Shown piece by piece: positions 54,620 through 64,000 of a stretch of DNA of 64,000 bases (position 1 is the stretch's first letter; each line of letters opens with the position of its first letter). The translations under genes were made by a program, and so were the position numbers. The DNA is from Robbsia andropogonis. Lineage in GTDB: Bacteria > Pseudomonadota > Gammaproteobacteria > Burkholderiales > Burkholderiaceae. The stretch lies in NCBI RefSeq assembly GCF_000970345.1, contig NZ_LAQU01000021.1:1-64000 (forward strand). The letters are read 5' to 3'. The notes below the pieces were generated by a model, which saw only the letters and a program-made list of their open reading frames with translations, did no database searches and had not been told where the DNA came from.

Positions 54620-56593
54620 TCAGGTTCGAATGCGATCCAGCTCCGCCACACTCCGCCATTCCTCGGCAGCCAGGCCATCCACCGTGTCCCGAAACGCTTC
54701 GCCCGCAAGATCGAGATCCTCGGCTGACACGGTCTCCAGTGGATTATGGCTGATACCGCCGTTACCGCAACGAACAAATAACATCCCGACATCCGCGATG
54801 CGGCTCATTTCCACCGCATCGTGCCCCGCCCCCGACGGCAGGTAACGCACAGGCACGCCCAGTCGATCCAATGCCCGGCCAAACCGGGACTGCAACCCCG
54901 CCGCGCACGGCACCGTGTCCGATGCCAATATCAGTTCCGTCTCCACAAGCACACCACGGCGATTGCAAATTGCCTGTATCCGTGTCATGACATCCGACAC
55001 TGCGGCATCGCGCACCACGTCGTCTCCCGCGCGGATATCGACCGACAACAAACAGCGGCCCGGCACCACATTGACCGACCCGTTCGGCACCTCCAACCGT
55101 CCCACCGTCCCGACCAACGTCGGCACACCGCTACAGCGCTGCTCTACATACAGGGTGATTTCCGCTGCCGCGGCAGCGGCGTCACGCCGCAAATCCATCG
55201 GCATGGCACCGGCATGTCCGGCCACGCCGGTCAGGTGTACCAAATAGCGCTTGCTACCAGATATCGCCGTTACCACGCCTACCGGCAATTGCTCGGTGAA
55301 CAGTACGGGTCCCTGTTCGATATGCACTTCCAGGAACGCCACTAGGGTGGCCGGATCTCGCTTCGCTTCACGTAGCGCCAGATGCAACAACGTAGCGGGA
55401 TCATCGATAACGCGACCGTTCGGCCGCCCCGCCTCGGCAAGTTGCGCCGCGTGCGTGACGATGACATCACGCAGCGTCTGACCGGTTTCGTCCGCGCGCG
55501 CAAGCACCGTATCGTCGATATTGCCGGTCAGCGCGCTACTGCCGAGAAACGACGTCTTGAAACGGACGCCTTCCTCTTCGGCGAACGCGATCACATCGAT
55601 ATGAAACGGGAATTGTTCGCCGCGCCGATGCATTTCGGCGATCAGCGATATCGGCAACAGGATGCCCACGCGACCGTCATACTTGCCGCCATTGCGTACC
55701 GTATCGTAATGCGAGCCCGTGATAAGCGTGCGCGCCCCCGCCACCGACGACCGATATCGGCCGATGACGTTGCCAAATACATCGACATGCGCTTGCATGC
55801 CGGCTTGCAGCATCCACCCCATGATCAAGACGGCACAGGCGCGATGCGTCGGAGTCAGGTAGGTACAGGTAAGTACCGGAGTGCCATCCGCTCCGTCGCC
55901 GGGGCGGTCCTCGCTATGCTCGGCCAGCAATTCGCACCAGCGCATGACCTCCCGGCCATGAAACGCCTGACGGCCAAGCAAGTGGTTCAGCCGCAATTCG
56001 GCGATGCGATTGACCTGGCGGACGGCCTCCGCAAGTTCATCGCGACGTTGCGCACGCATCCGTCGCCGCAGCGTCGCGAGTACCGAGTCAAACGATATGC
56101 CGGCGGTCCATTCCGCGTCCCGTGATCCTTGCCCCGCGCCGTCAGACCACCCGGAAGCAGCACGGCTGTCATGACCTTCCACGGCCAGGACGAACGGAAA
56201 ACCGAATCGCTTGTGATAGGCCCGCTTTTCCGCGGCCAACGCCTCGCGCCGCGCTTTCGCAGCGGCGGAAGCGTCTCCTGGCACATCCGGATTTCCATCA
56301 TGGACAGTCGATCTCGCGGCCGTGGCGGGCACGGTCCAATCGTCATCCAGCGTCGCCGCCCCGTCCGCAAGGTCCGCGTGTGCCCGAATCACGGTCAACT
56401 GCTCGTCCTCGGTGGCGGTCGACACGCAGCGCCACAATGCGTGCAGCAACGCAGGCGCACTGACAAACGGGCGCGCCACAGAGATGCGACGAATGACCCA
56501 TTCATTGTGGGCGTACAACCCTTGCAATGCGACGAGGAACCCGTCGTCGTCCTCCGCATTCAACTGTTCGATCGTGATTTTTCGCTTCATCAT
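54620..56593 (-). CDS. OHCU decarboxylase - allantoate amidohydrolase fusion
   Basis: 657-residue two-domain enzyme. The N-terminal ~210 residues are a 2-oxo-4-hydroxy-4-carboxy-5-ureidoimidazoline decarboxylase (UraD/HpxQ): IRAHADLAD carries the catalytic His and YHKRFGFPFVLAVEGH the conserved core. The rest is an M20-type Zn amidohydrolase of the AllC/carbamoylase group: GSHYDTVRNGGKYDG, EEEGVRFKTSFLGS, EVHIEQGPVL and LPSGAGHDAV supply the metal and substrate residues. It thus covers OHCU to allantoin and allantoate to ureidoglycine; allantoinase is not in the window. Two adjacent ATGs (56593/56590) follow GGGGAAGG. Confidence 0.85.
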   Translation of the reverse strand: MMKRKITIEQLNAEDDDGFLVALQGLYAHNEWVIRRISVARPFVSAPALLHALWRCVSTATEDEQLTVIRAHADLADGAATLDDDWTVPATAARSTVHDGNPDVPGDASAAAKARREALAAEKRAYHKRFGFPFVLAVEGHDSRAASGWSDGAGQGSRDAEWTAGISFDSVLATLRRRMRAQRRDELAEAVRQVNRIAELRLNHLLGRQAFHGREVMRWCELLAEHSEDRPGDGADGTPVLTCTYLTPTHRACAVLIMGWMLQAGMQAHVDVFGNVIGRYRSSVAGARTLITGSHYDTVRNGGKYDGRVGILLPISLIAEMHRRGEQFPFHIDVIAFAEEEGVRFKTSFLGSSALTGNIDDTVLARADETGQTLRDVIVTHAAQLAEAGRPNGRVIDDPATLLHLALREAKRDPATLVAFLEVHIEQGPVLFTEQLPVGVVTAISGSKRYLVHLTGVAGHAGAMPMDLRRDAAAAAAEITLYVEQRCSGVPTLVGTVGRLEVPNGSVNVVPGRCLLSVDIRAGDDVVRDAAVSDVMTRIQAICNRRGVLVETELILASDTVPCAAGLQSRFGRALDRLGVPVRYLPSGAGHDAVEMSRIADVGMLFVRCGNGGISHNPLETVSAEDLDLAGEAFRDTVDGLAAEEWRSVAELDRIRT

Positions 56594-56693
56594 GGCCTTC
56601 CCCCGCTGCGCCGCATTATCGCTCAAGCGCGGCCCTGGCGTCAGGCTCACTGCATTGGTGTTGCTGAAAACGCGCGCCCAGGGGTGCGGAACA

Positions 56694-57197
56694 TCAGCCC
56701 GCATCGCCCCCGGCGAGTTTTCTCAGCAGGAACAGCACCGCCACTCGCTCCACCGCAGTCAGTTCGGCCATTGTCAGTTCGCTGATGCGCGCGGCCGATG
56801 GCGTTGCCTCGGCCACCCGTTGCACGCCGGCCTCGGTCAGTTCGACGACAGTCTTGCGCCGGTCCGACGCATCGGTACGCAGCGCGATAAGGCCACGGGC
56901 GCGCAGTCGCTCGATGATGCCGCGTGCGGTCGCCGCGTCGATCGCCGTCGCCTTCCCCAAGTCGCTCATCGATGACGGCCCCATGCGCCGGCTGGCGCTC
57001 AGCACCGCGAATTGCACGGCGGTGAGTTGTGGATCTGCGATGTTTTGACTGAAGATCGCGAGGTGACGTTGATAGGCCTTGCGTAACAGATGGCCGATCT
57101 GCTGCTGCACGTCGTAGTCCGCCGGCATCTTGGCATCGGGGCGATCCGGTTCTGCATCGGACGGAAAAAGGGAGCGGGGAGAGGATTCGGTCTGCAT
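56694..57197 (-). CDS. nicR: MarR family regulator, NicR-like
   Basis: 167-residue winged-helix MarR regulator: dimerisation helix near residues 30-55, recognition region MSDLGKATAIDAATARGIIERLRARGLI and wing RTDASDRRKTVVELTEAG. NicR of pseudomonads is a MarR repressor of nicotinate genes that responds to 6-hydroxynicotinate; the sequence and position fit. It lies 31 bp after nicB and ~100 bp before the uraD-allC fusion on the same strand. The twin GTGTACAC sites upstream of nicC and nicX are its probable targets. Confidence 0.75.
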   Translation of the reverse strand: MQTESSPRSLFPSDAEPDRPDAKMPADYDVQQQIGHLLRKAYQRHLAIFSQNIADPQLTAVQFAVLSASRRMGPSSMSDLGKATAIDAATARGIIERLRARGLIALRTDASDRRKTVVELTEAGVQRVAEATPSAARISELTMAELTAVERVAVLFLLRKLAGGDAG

Positions 57198-57228
57198 GGC
57201 GCGATTGTAGTCGATCGACGTGGTGGAT

Positions 57229-59993
57229 CTACCGCGTTGCGTGTTCGTGAATCAACGCGGCACGTACGCGCGCGGAAGCGGCACGCAGGTCCGTCCAGGC
57301 GCCCCGCGTTGGCGCATGTTCCGCCCGGAGATAGCCGGCAAGCGCGGCAATCTGCGTGTCGTCATAGGCATCCGCGAAGCCGGGCATGAAACCCAGCTCC
57401 GGTGTGGCCGGCACGTCTATACCCGCGAGAATCACGCGTAGCAGGTTATCGGGACTATCTGCTTGGATACTGCTGTTCAAATGCATTTCGGGACGTACGC
57501 CGAAATGACCGACCCCCGTTTGCGGCACGTGGCAGACGGCGCACGCGGCCTCGAAAACACGCTTTCCGGATTGCAACGCAGCGTGCGACACCATGGTGCG
57601 CGAGGGTCGAACCCTATCGGTGGGCGTCGCCAGCGTCGTTGTCGCTGATCGTTCCACCGCCGCCTCCGACGCCATAGGTGACGATGCGACGATCGTCCCC
57701 GCCTGTCGGCGTATCGGCGCCGATGTGGTGGATGGATCGATCGTCGCCCTGCTCGGCTTACTATCGTCCCGCCACGATGCGATGTAATGCGCGATGGCCC
57801 GGATATCGGCATCCGGCAGCGTATTCAGATTACGCACCACGGGTGCCATCGGCCCGGCCGCCACTCCATGTTCCGGTGAAAACCCCACGCGGAGATAGTC
57901 GAACAACGCCGACTCCGTCCACGCTTTTGGCGCATCGCCTCTGCCGATCAACGCCGGTGCCCGCCAACCGTCGGCGTCACCCCCGCTGAGATACGCCTTG
58001 CCGCCCGGGCCGCTGCGTTCGGCGCCCAGGGCGTTACGTGGTGTATGGCACGCGCCGCAATGTCCCAGGGCCTCGACCAGGTAGGCGCCCCGCGACCATT
58101 CGGCGCCTCGGGACGGATCAGGAAGAAACGGCTTGTTATTGAGATAAAGCGTATTCCAGGCGGCCAGCAACGGTCTCACCCGCCAGGGAAAACCAAGAAC
58201 GGTATGGCGTCCCGCCAATTCCGCTGGCGTGCGCTCGGCCGGGCGCGTCATCAGAAACGCATAGAGCGCCATCATGTCGGCATCGGTGATCTTATTGAAT
58301 GCCGTGTACGGAAAGACGGGATAAAGATGCCGCCCGTCGCGCGAAATGCCCTCGCGCAGCGCACGCTCGAAAGCCACGAAAGACCAGCCGCCAATGCCAT
58401 CCTTTACATCGGGCGTCAAGTTGGTGGAATAGACGACCCCGAAAGGCGTATCGAACGGCCGTCCCCCGGTGTTCGTCACGGCACCTTCAGCCGTGTGGCA
58501 TACCGCGCAATCCGCCGCCGCGGCGAGACGTCTGCCCCGTTCGATCGTCGCGGCACTCCAGGTATCGAGCGGCGGCGGCGCCACGCGCGCGATCTCGCTA
58601 CGAAACGGTCGCAGCGGACCGAGCAGACGCAGCGCACCGTCCGACACCAGCGCTTGCCAAGACAGCGCCCCGACGACCATGGCACCAGCGGTGGCCAGCA
58701 ATCCCCCTATCCATCGACGATCGGCCCGTGCCATCACGCCGATATCACGCGACGCCTGCGTGTCGACCGAGTGTGTGGCCGCATGTTGCAAAGGAGCGCG
58801 CGCGTGAACAGCATCCTCCGGCTGCGGTGCCGCAGTCTGCGCTCTGACCGCCACGTCCAAATCACTGAATGCCGCCGGCATCGACCGTTGGCGTCGACCC
58901 GTCACGGCAAATACCGCATTGGCGACCGCCGCCGCGGCCAGACCGGACGCAATGCGCTGCCAAGCCGGCGTCCCGCCGCCGTTGCATGGCGTGGCATCGT
59001 CAAGCAAGGCTGCCGGCCCGGAAAGGGTGACGGCGGATCTGGTTGACGAATGGGGATGCAAAGCACGCACGCCCCCTGCCGACATCGCGGTCCTGATCCA
59101 TGGTGTGCTGCCTATGGACTCATCGAATGGCACGGACAATAGCGGCACGGACCTGCCCATCGAATTCACCAGCCCGCGCAATGCCTGGGACACCAAGGCC
59201 TCGGTGAAACCCTCGATGCGAAACGTGCCGTCGGCGCCATGCGCCGGCGGGGTACCCTTTGCACGACCGGCGACCACCCTCCGTAGTTGCATGTCTCCAG
59301 TGCGCGAATCGAAGGCAAGGTCCACGATCCATGCCACATACGATGGCGCCGCATGGTCGTCAACCTCAGATCGGATAGAGCGATCGACTGCCCCGTCCAC
59401 CCCTGCCACGTCATTGCGCAACGTCGCGTAACCCACGCCGCGACCGACCACATAGCCGGCAGCATCACGCGTACCCCGACCATCCATCGATGCGTTCGCC
59501 GGGCCTGATCGTTCCGCAAGCGCGCGTAACAAAACCTTGCCGCCAGCCTCCTCCACCGGATCGAGTAACGCACCCCGCCATGCAATCGGATCGCTCGTCG
59601 CAGGGCCCGGCATGCTGCGGTCCCGCGCATCGCGGCCGTCGCGATCGGCCACCGCACGACTTGCCGGCCCCGTGGGCGTTACCGGCGTACCGGCTTGGGC
59701 GACGGCCTCGCGCAGTTCGTCGATCAGGCTTTCATGCGCGAAATGCCACCCCGCGTCGGCAAGATCAGATGGCGCGCCGGCGGCGCCGATCGCGACATCG
59801 ATCAATCGATAGCCGACACCGTCCTGCCCCTCGTCCGGTAAGACGCCATCCTCGCAAGCAATGGCCGCGGAAGCATCCAGAGCGACCGTCGATGCGCCGT
59901 CACCACGCCAGCGATAGTGTGCTCGTGCCTCAACGCGGCGTACTTTCACAGGATCGATCCGTGCATGTGGCGCGCCGCTCAAGGGGGCCTCTG

Positions 59994-59997
<4 letters not shown>
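57229..59997 (-). CDS. nicB: NicB-like triheme cytochrome with vestigial molybdenum-domain remnant
   Basis: 922 residues versus about 1190 for P. putida NicB. Residues ~82-375 align in order with only the rear part of a xanthine-oxidase-type Mo subunit (HFAHESLIDELREAV; GRGVGYATLRND; VDLAFDSRTGDMQLRRVV; VANAVFAVTG). The first ~450 residues of the Mo domain, with most cofactor contacts, are absent. The catalytic-Glu motif (GVGE in relatives) is GGTPAW here. A TM anchor (429-450) and three CxxCH hemes (CAVCH ~497, CGACH ~647, CAVCH ~819) are intact. The ATG at 59997 overlaps the nicA stop (ATGA). It can pass electrons but is unlikely to hydroxylate nicotinate alone. Confidence 0.8.
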
Positions 59998-61818
<1,821 letters not shown>

Positions 61819-61843
61819 TCAAACGGGTACCTGGGAGAAGTGC

Positions 61844-62878
61844 ATGCCGATATCTGACTTTGCGATGATTGATGCCTGGAAGCAGGTGTTGACCCTGTCG
61901 AAACTCGAAGCAGGCCAGACGGTCACGGTCTTGACCGGTGCGGCAACGCATCCGCAAACCTTGCAAACCGCCTTGATCGCCGCCCAGTCCATGGGGGCCA
62001 TTGTCAATCGTCTCGATCTGCTGCCTGTGAATGGCGAGAAAGCATTGAGCCGCGACGCGCTGTCTTTCCTGGGCGAAACACCGCTCACCGGCAACCATGC
62101 GGCCATTGCGGCATTGACGGCCAGTGATCTCGTGCTCGACCTGATGACGCTGCTCTTTTCTCCCGAGCAGTTGGATATCTTGAAAACAGGTACGAAGATC
62201 CTCCTCGCAGTAGAACCGCCGGAAATACTGGCGCGGATGGTACCAACGCTGGAAGACCGCGAACGCGTATGTGCCGCGGCGGAACGGATCCGCGCCGCGC
62301 GGGAAATGCGCGTGACATCGCCGGCTGGAACGTCGCTCATTTGTCCGTTGGGTGAATTTCCGGTGATCACCGAATATGGATTTGTCGATGAACCGGGACG
62401 CTGGGATCACTGGCCAAGCGGCTTCGTCCTGACCTTCCCGAACGAAGGGAAGGCGAGTGGCCGCATCGTCATCGATCGTGGCGACATCTTGCTGCCACAG
62501 AAGAAATACGTCAGCGACCGGATCGAATTGACGGTGGAGCATGGATATGCGACGCATATCACCGGGGGCCTTGATGCGGATTTGCTGAAGGACTATATGG
62601 CGTCGTTCAACGACCCAGAGGGATATGCGATTTCACACATCGGATGGGGCCTGCAACCGCGCGCAAAGTGGTCGACGCTCGGTCTCTACGACCGCGAGGC
62701 GACAATCGGCATGGATGCCCGCGCCTTTGAAGGAAACTTCTTGTTTTCACTCGGCCCGAATAACGAGGCCGGCGGCAAGCGCACCACGGCTTGCCACATC
62801 GATATTCCATTGCGGCATTGCGACGTTTCGTTGGACGACGTGGCCGTGGTGCGGAACGGGCGCGTGGTGGGAAGGTAG
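61844..62878 (+). CDS. nicX: 2,5-dihydroxypyridine 5,6-dioxygenase
   Basis: 344-residue Fe(II) extradiol-type dioxygenase of the NicX family that opens 2,5-dihydroxypyridine to N-formylmaleamate. Metal ligands known in NicX fit the Glu in TEYGF, the His in ISHIGWG, and the His-x-Asp in ACHIDIP. LLAVEPPEILARM, DEPGRWDHWPSGF and DARAFEGNFLFSLGPN are near-identical to P. putida NicX. GGGAGAAG precedes the ATG at 61844. Downstream enzymes (NicD, NicE, NicF) are not in the window. Confidence 0.93.
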   Translation: MPISDFAMIDAWKQVLTLSKLEAGQTVTVLTGAATHPQTLQTALIAAQSMGAIVNRLDLLPVNGEKALSRDALSFLGETPLTGNHAAIAALTASDLVLDLMTLLFSPEQLDILKTGTKILLAVEPPEILARMVPTLEDRERVCAAAERIRAAREMRVTSPAGTSLICPLGEFPVITEYGFVDEPGRWDHWPSGFVLTFPNEGKASGRIVIDRGDILLPQKKYVSDRIELTVEHGYATHITGGLDADLLKDYMASFNDPEGYAISHIGWGLQPRAKWSTLGLYDREATIGMDARAFEGNFLFSLGPNNEAGGKRTTACHIDIPLRHCDVSLDDVAVVRNGRVVGR

Positions 62879-62894
62879 CGCGTGCGTCCGGCCG

Positions 62895-64000
62895 TCAATC
62901 CGCGGGGCGAAGGGTCTTCACCTCCTCATCTGATGGTTGAACGCTGGCACCGTTGACGTAATGGTAGTCAACCATGACGCCCTTGCCATCCTTCAGCGCC
63001 GTGGTACCGACATAGGCGCCCATTGTCGATTGATGGTCCTGCGCCCGATACGTAATCGGCCCTAGCGGAGACGGCACCGTCAGGTTCTGGAACGCGGCCG
63101 ACAGCGCATCGGAATCCGTCGACTTTGCCTTTGCAATACCTGCCGCCAGCGACTTTAATGCCAGGTAGCCGACGACCGAGCCCAAACGCGGATAGTCGTG
63201 ATATTTGGCCTGATACGCTGCGACAAACTGCTTATGTTCCGGCGTCGTGATCGAATACCATGGCCAACCCGTCACCGTCCACCCGACCGGTGCCTCGGCC
63301 CCTAATGGATCGAGATACTCGGGCTCTCCAGTCAGCAGCGAGACCACCGCGCGGTCCTTGAAGAGCCCGCGTGTATTTCCCTCTCGAACGAACTTACCCA
63401 GATCGGCGGCAAATTCCACGTTGAAGATCGCATCCGGTTTTGCGTCGGCGAGTGCCTGTGTCACGGCACCCGCATCCAACTTGCCGAGCGGCGTAGCCTG
63501 ATCCGCAACAAATTCGACATCCGGCTGCGCCGCCTTAAGCAACTTCTTGAACGTGGCAACGGCCGATTGCCCGAACTCGTAGTTCGGATACACCACCGCC
63601 CACCTTTTCTTATGAAGCTTGATTGCCTCGGGCATGAGCATCGCCACTTGCATATACGTCGAAGGACGCAGGCGATAAGTGTATTTGTTGCCATTCTGCC
63701 AGACGATCTTATCCGTCAACGGCTCGGCTTCCAATGTGAATATCTTCCGTTGTTTCGCGTAGTCCGCAAGCGCAAGTCCGGTGTTCGACAGGAAGCCGCC
63801 AAACAACATCTTCACCTGCTCTCCAGCAACCAGTTCCTGCGCAACCCGAATCGTATCACCAGGGTTGCCGTTGTCGTCTCGTGAGATCACTTCCAGCTTC
63901 CGACCGTTCACGCCACCTGCGGCGTTGATCTCGTCAAGCGCCATGTTCCAGCCATTCTTGTACGGAACCAGGAACGCCGGCTGCGCCTTATAGCTATTGA
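62895..64000 (-). CDS. Branched-chain-type ABC transporter substrate-binding protein, 5' end outside window
   Basis: At least 367 residues of a Peripla_BP_6 (LivJ-like) binding protein; the frame is open to the right edge, so the signal peptide is missing. Visible family features: MALDEINAAGGVNGRKLEVI, LFGGFLSNTGLALADYAKQR, VYPNYEFGQSAVATFK and YQAKYHDYPRLGSVVGYLA. It ends 16 bp from the nicX stop in convergent orientation. Next to nic genes it may serve uptake of nicotinate or a related aromatic acid; the ligand cannot be read from the sequence. Confidence 0.85.
   Translation of the reverse strand, partial: NSYKAQPAFLVPYKNGWNMALDEINAAGGVNGRKLEVISRDDNGNPGDTIRVAQELVAGEQVKMLFGGFLSNTGLALADYAKQRKIFTLEAEPLTDKIVWQNGNKYTYRLRPSTYMQVAMLMPEAIKLHKKRWAVVYPNYEFGQSAVATFKKLLKAAQPDVEFVADQATPLGKLDAGAVTQALADAKPDAIFNVEFAADLGKFVREGNTRGLFKDRAVVSLLTGEPEYLDPLGAEAPVGWTVTGWPWYSITTPEHKQFVAAYQAKYHDYPRLGSVVGYLALKSLAAGIAKAKSTDSDALSAAFQNLTVPSPLGPITYRAQDHQSTMGAYVGTTALKDGKGVMVDYHYVNGASVQPSDEEVKTLRPAD

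Noticed and set aside
58045-59046. 333-codon plus-strand open frame opposite nicB
   Set aside because: No recognisable domain, Arg-rich composition, and lies across the heme-domain coding sequence of nicB.

Overview
The window reads as a chromosomal segment of a Burkholderiales bacterium, most likely Burkholderiaceae. The basis is the gene repertoire: a Burkholderia-type Tad pilus locus, a pel exopolysaccharide operon, dispersed pca genes with a PcaQ regulator, and a NicA/NicB/NicC/NicX nicotinate cluster. No rRNA, tRNA, CRISPR array, insertion sequence or phage gene was seen. The first ~11 kb looks more AT-rich than the rest and carries a gene wreck, as expected of accessory DNA.

Layout. 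(a) 1-6.5 kb: the end of a GNAT protein; a minus-strand operon in which two paralogous alpha/beta hydrolases, one with and one without a signal peptide, flank an MHS-type transporter; a divergent LysR regulator and a nitroreductase. (b) 6.5-7.8 kb: a decayed flavin-dependent oxidoreductase and apparently non-coding DNA. (c) 7.8-10.9 kb: lactonase, RhaT-like transporter and SDR dehydrogenase, which look like part of a non-phosphorylating L-rhamnose route. (d) 10.9-25 kb: a complete Tad/Flp locus on the minus strand (flp, tadV, cpaB, rcpA, cpaD, tadZ, tadA, tadB, tadC, tadD, tadE, tadF, tadG), with a second flp pilin beyond it and a TerC-family gene in between. (e) 25.3-40 kb: the pelABCDEFG operon on the minus strand with an added stand-alone PelA-type glycoside hydrolase at its end. 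(f) 40.4-45.3 kb: a LysR gene, a frameshifted CSS-EAL c-di-GMP phosphodiesterase, a PLP-dependent hydroxyaspartate/serine dehydratase and a cold-shock gene. (g) 45.6-52.8 kb: an EmrB-type efflux pump and the protocatechuate branch of the beta-ketoadipate pathway (pcaL = pcaD-pcaC fusion, pcaB, pcaQ, pcaH, pcaG). (h) 52.9-64 kb: a minus-strand run nicC-nicA-nicB-marR-(uraD-allC fusion)-hpxO-DUF3830, with nicX divergent and the end of an ABC-transporter binding protein at the right edge.

How the genes fit together. Regions (d) and (e) are surface-attachment functions: Flp pili and the Pel polymer. Pel is expected to be controlled by c-di-GMP through PelD, and a c-di-GMP phosphodiesterase gene lies just upstream. 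Regions (a), (c), (g) and (h) are catabolic: an unknown ester or lactone, L-rhamnose, protocatechuate, nicotinate and urate.

The most unusual points are three. The NicB-like protein has lost most of its molybdenum domain but keeps its membrane anchor and three heme sites. PelA's own hydrolase domain looks degenerate while an intact homolog sits at the end of the operon. Urate-degradation genes, including an OHCU decarboxylase-allantoate amidohydrolase fusion, sit inside the nicotinate transcription unit. Two genes, pelG and the EAL gene, are each broken by one base in a homopolymer, which could be real or a sequencing artefact.
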